From: JALTID01 sp027004335 [NCBI: bacterium]
Lineage (GTDB): Bacteria > JALSQH01
Assembly (NCBI GenBank): GCA_027004335.1
Contig: JALTID010000171.1
Location: forward strand, 1-8,707
Length of the DNA: 8,707 bases
Direction: 5' to 3'
A program made the translations under genes and the position numbers. Shown here in pieces: positions 7,512-8,707 of the stretch; position 1 is the first letter of the stretch; the number at the start of each line of letters is the position of its first letter. The notes beneath the pieces are model-generated. The model was not told the DNA's origin. It searched no databases and saw only the letters and a program-made list of their open reading frames with translations.

Positions 7512-8485
7512 TCACTACCTCCTGCAAAAAAATCCAAAAAAGCGAGGAGGGAATAGGAAAGAGTAAATCTAAATTTATTCTTCATTGAACTCAGCGTACT
7601 CAGGGCATAACTGTACCTCTTAACTCCTCTTAGAGGTTCCTCTCTGTAAATCTCCACATCTAACTCCCTTGCTGTTAACTTAAGCGGAAAACTCAATCCA
7701 AATGTTTCCTCCATGACCTTCATAACAGTTGTGAATCCTCTTGAAATGCCAGATTCCTTCACCTGATACATAATATAATCAAAATCAGGCCCTCTTTTAA
7801 AAATAAAATAGAGATCCCACCACGGTACAAGAGGCAGAGAAAAGCCATCTTTCAGTATATGGATAATAGTGATAACAAATTGATCTTCCGGAGTAGGATA
7901 GTGAAAAAAATCTGATATTCCCCTGCTCCTGCTCCACACACTTTCTTCATCAAAAGGGTATCTGAACTTTTGAAAAAGGCGGTAATGAACATCTATATAT
8001 TTCCAGTCACCAGAGCCTCTGAATGTTACTTCAGCCCCGATTCTATCAAGAAACTCTCTACCGAGGACTTTTACAATCTCAAATCCATTTTCAACCAGCA
8101 ACTTCTTTACCTTTTCAAGGTCCTCATAATGTATGAGAAAATCATAATCTCCCATAAGCCTGAGGGAAGGATCAGGGTAAAATCTCCTTGTATAAAGTCC
8201 CTTGAAAACGAGAAAAGTAATTTTTTCTCTTTCAAAAAGAGATATAATCAGATCAGGATCGTTCCTGTGATAGAGGTACTCAGCCTGAGCAGCTACATAA
8301 TCCCGGTACAATCCTCGTCTTATCCTCTCATCTACAGAACTTAGCAGATTTTCCTTTTTGAGAAAATAAAAGAACAGAGGTGAAATATTTCCCTTTGACG
8401 CAAGTACAGCCTGCTCAAGGGTCAGGGGAATTTCAAGCCCCTCTCCCCTCTCCAGAGCAAGCATATTTCTTGTTAGCTCAAAAAA
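7508..8485 (-). CDS. NTP_transf_5-type nucleotidyltransferase-like protein, 5' end uncertain or broken
   Basis: Member of the uncharacterised nucleotidyltransferase family often found in lasso-peptide, RiPP and polysaccharide clusters. Numbering from the Phe codon at 8483-8485, it shows an opening helix (FFELTRNMLAL), VFKGLYTRRFYPD with Lys-Gly at 95-96, Arg109, MGDYDFLI with Asp113 and Asp115, IDVHYRL (164-170, third acidic residue Asp165), and the His209/Trp-Asp224 region HILKDGF...WWDL. The D-x-D plus distal Asp layout is that of a pol-beta-type nucleotidyltransferase, so activity is plausible but the substrate is unknown. The frame stays open to a TTG at 8593, but codons upstream of about 8485 are the antisense of another coding-like frame and do not look like this family. 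The first ATG inside the family match (8462-8464) has no ribosome-binding site. About ten normal N-terminal residues are probably missing. First visible gene of the cassette. Confidence 0.82.
   Translation of the reverse strand, partial: FFELTRNMLALERGEGLEIPLTLEQAVLASKGNISPLFFYFLKKENLLSSVDERIRRGLYRDYVAAQAEYLYHRNDPDLIISLFEREKITFLVFKGLYTRRFYPDPSLRLMGDYDFLIHYEDLEKVKKLLVENGFEIVKVLGREFLDRIGAEVTFRGSGDWKYIDVHYRLFQKFRYPFDEESVWSRSRGISDFFHYPTPEDQFVITIIHILKDGFSLPLVPWWDLYFIFKRGPDFDYIMYQVKESGISRGFTTVMKVMEETFGLSFPLKLTARELDVEIYREEPLRGVKRYSYALSTLSSMKNKFRFTLSYSLLAFLDFFAGGSD
7517..7523 (-). promoter_or_regulatory. Shine-Dalgarno site supporting the TTG start of the HprK-like gene
   Basis: Minus-strand AGGAGGT is 5 nt before TTG (7509-7511). 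The next ATG is 21 codons downstream and lacks such a site, so TTG is the likely initiator. Confidence 0.75.
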
Positions 8486-8488
8486 AAT
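8480..8488. other. Probable sequence junction (rearrangement or chimeric assembly)
   Basis: An A8 run (8480-8487) separates DNA whose minus strand encodes the nucleotidyltransferase family match from DNA whose plus strand encodes repeated helical units. The two coding signals abut back to back within about 10 nt, leaving no room for promoters or start sites of either gene. Confidence 0.5.
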
Positions 8489-8707
8489 GGGATAATGCGT
8501 TGGAACGTGCAGGGAAGATTGAGGATGATTTGGGTAAATCAAAATCCTTAGAAAATATTGCAAAATCGCTGGTAGTGGCATGGGGAAAGACAATCAATAT
8601 TGGCTCATTTAATAAGGTATTAGAATCTGTAGAGCAGATTAAGAATAAGTGGGCTAAATCCGTAGACTTAAAAAGTATTGTAGAAGCATTACTAGCGGAA
8701 TGTGGCG
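8488..8707 (+). CDS. Partial helical tandem-repeat (TPR-like) protein fragment, open at both ends
   Basis: The plus-strand frame starting at 8488 is open to the window end (73 codons) and looks coding: amphipathic, Lys/Glu/Leu/Ile-rich, without rare-codon noise. It contains a 40-residue (120-nt) repeat. Copy 1 begins WDNALERAGKI (8488) and copy 2 begins FNKVLESVEQI (8608). Aligned without gaps over 33 positions, the two copies share Leu5, Glu6, Ile11, Lys17-Ser18, Leu21, Ile24, Leu28 and Gly33, with mostly conservative changes elsewhere. This is the pattern of two-helix solenoid repeats such as TPR-like units, where such proteins act as protein-interaction scaffolds. No credible start codon or ribosome-binding site precedes copy 1, and the frame runs head-on into the 5' end of the minus-strand nucleotidyltransferase, so it is a fragment whose left end is a junction. 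Confidence 0.55.

Noticed and set aside
8486-8593. N-terminal extension of the nucleotidyltransferase (about 36 residues from a TTG at 8593 or an ATG at 8579-8581)
   Set aside because: It is the antisense of a better coding-like plus-strand frame with a 40-residue repeat, and its proline-rich sequence does not resemble the family's N-terminus.

Overview
The window reads as bacterial chromosome, AT-leaning (my estimate is about 40% G+C), with near-consensus sigma-70-type promoters, good Shine-Dalgarno sites, a tRNA with encoded CCA, and some TTG and GTG starts. Gene content (type I GAPDH, phosphoglycerate kinase, FadE-like acyl-CoA dehydrogenase, radical SAM/SPASM enzyme) fits a heterotrophic, possibly anaerobic bacterium. 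I cannot name a phylum from the sequence alone.

Left part (1-1994): a leftward glycolytic operon, gap then pgk. pgk runs off the left edge. The operon is driven by a TTGACA-16-TATAAT promoter at 1880-1907. A second, divergent promoter (1952-1979) fires rightward.

Middle (1995-3941): tRNA-Pro(CGG), followed only 28 nt later by a 594-residue acyl-CoA dehydrogenase. No terminator lies between them, and a strong intrinsic terminator follows the dehydrogenase. A leftward, convergent gene (3984-4643) encodes an unrecognised zinc-ribbon protein with about five membrane segments, apparently on a leaderless or nearly leaderless transcript. Then come about 220-240 bp of AT-rich DNA in which I see only that gene's promoter.

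Right part (4885-8485): a tightly overlapping leftward operon. In transcription order it holds an NTP_transf_5-type nucleotidyltransferase, an HPr-kinase-like P-loop protein, a PqqD-like peptide-recognition protein, a radical SAM/SPASM enzyme, and the housekeeping nucleotide pyrophosphatase Maf. The first four together look like a peptide-modification (RiPP-type) cassette. PqqD-like domains deliver peptides to SPASM radical SAM enzymes, and the kinase-like and nucleotidyltransferase-like proteins are recurrent companions of such systems. No precursor peptide, protease or transporter is visible in the window.

Right edge (about 8480-8707): the nucleotidyltransferase's family similarity stops at an A8 run. 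Beyond it, the + strand carries a different, open, coding-like frame made of a 40-residue alpha-helical tandem repeat. The two frames meet back to back with no intergenic region. This suggests a rearrangement breakpoint or a chimeric assembly join, and it leaves the start of the operon unresolved.
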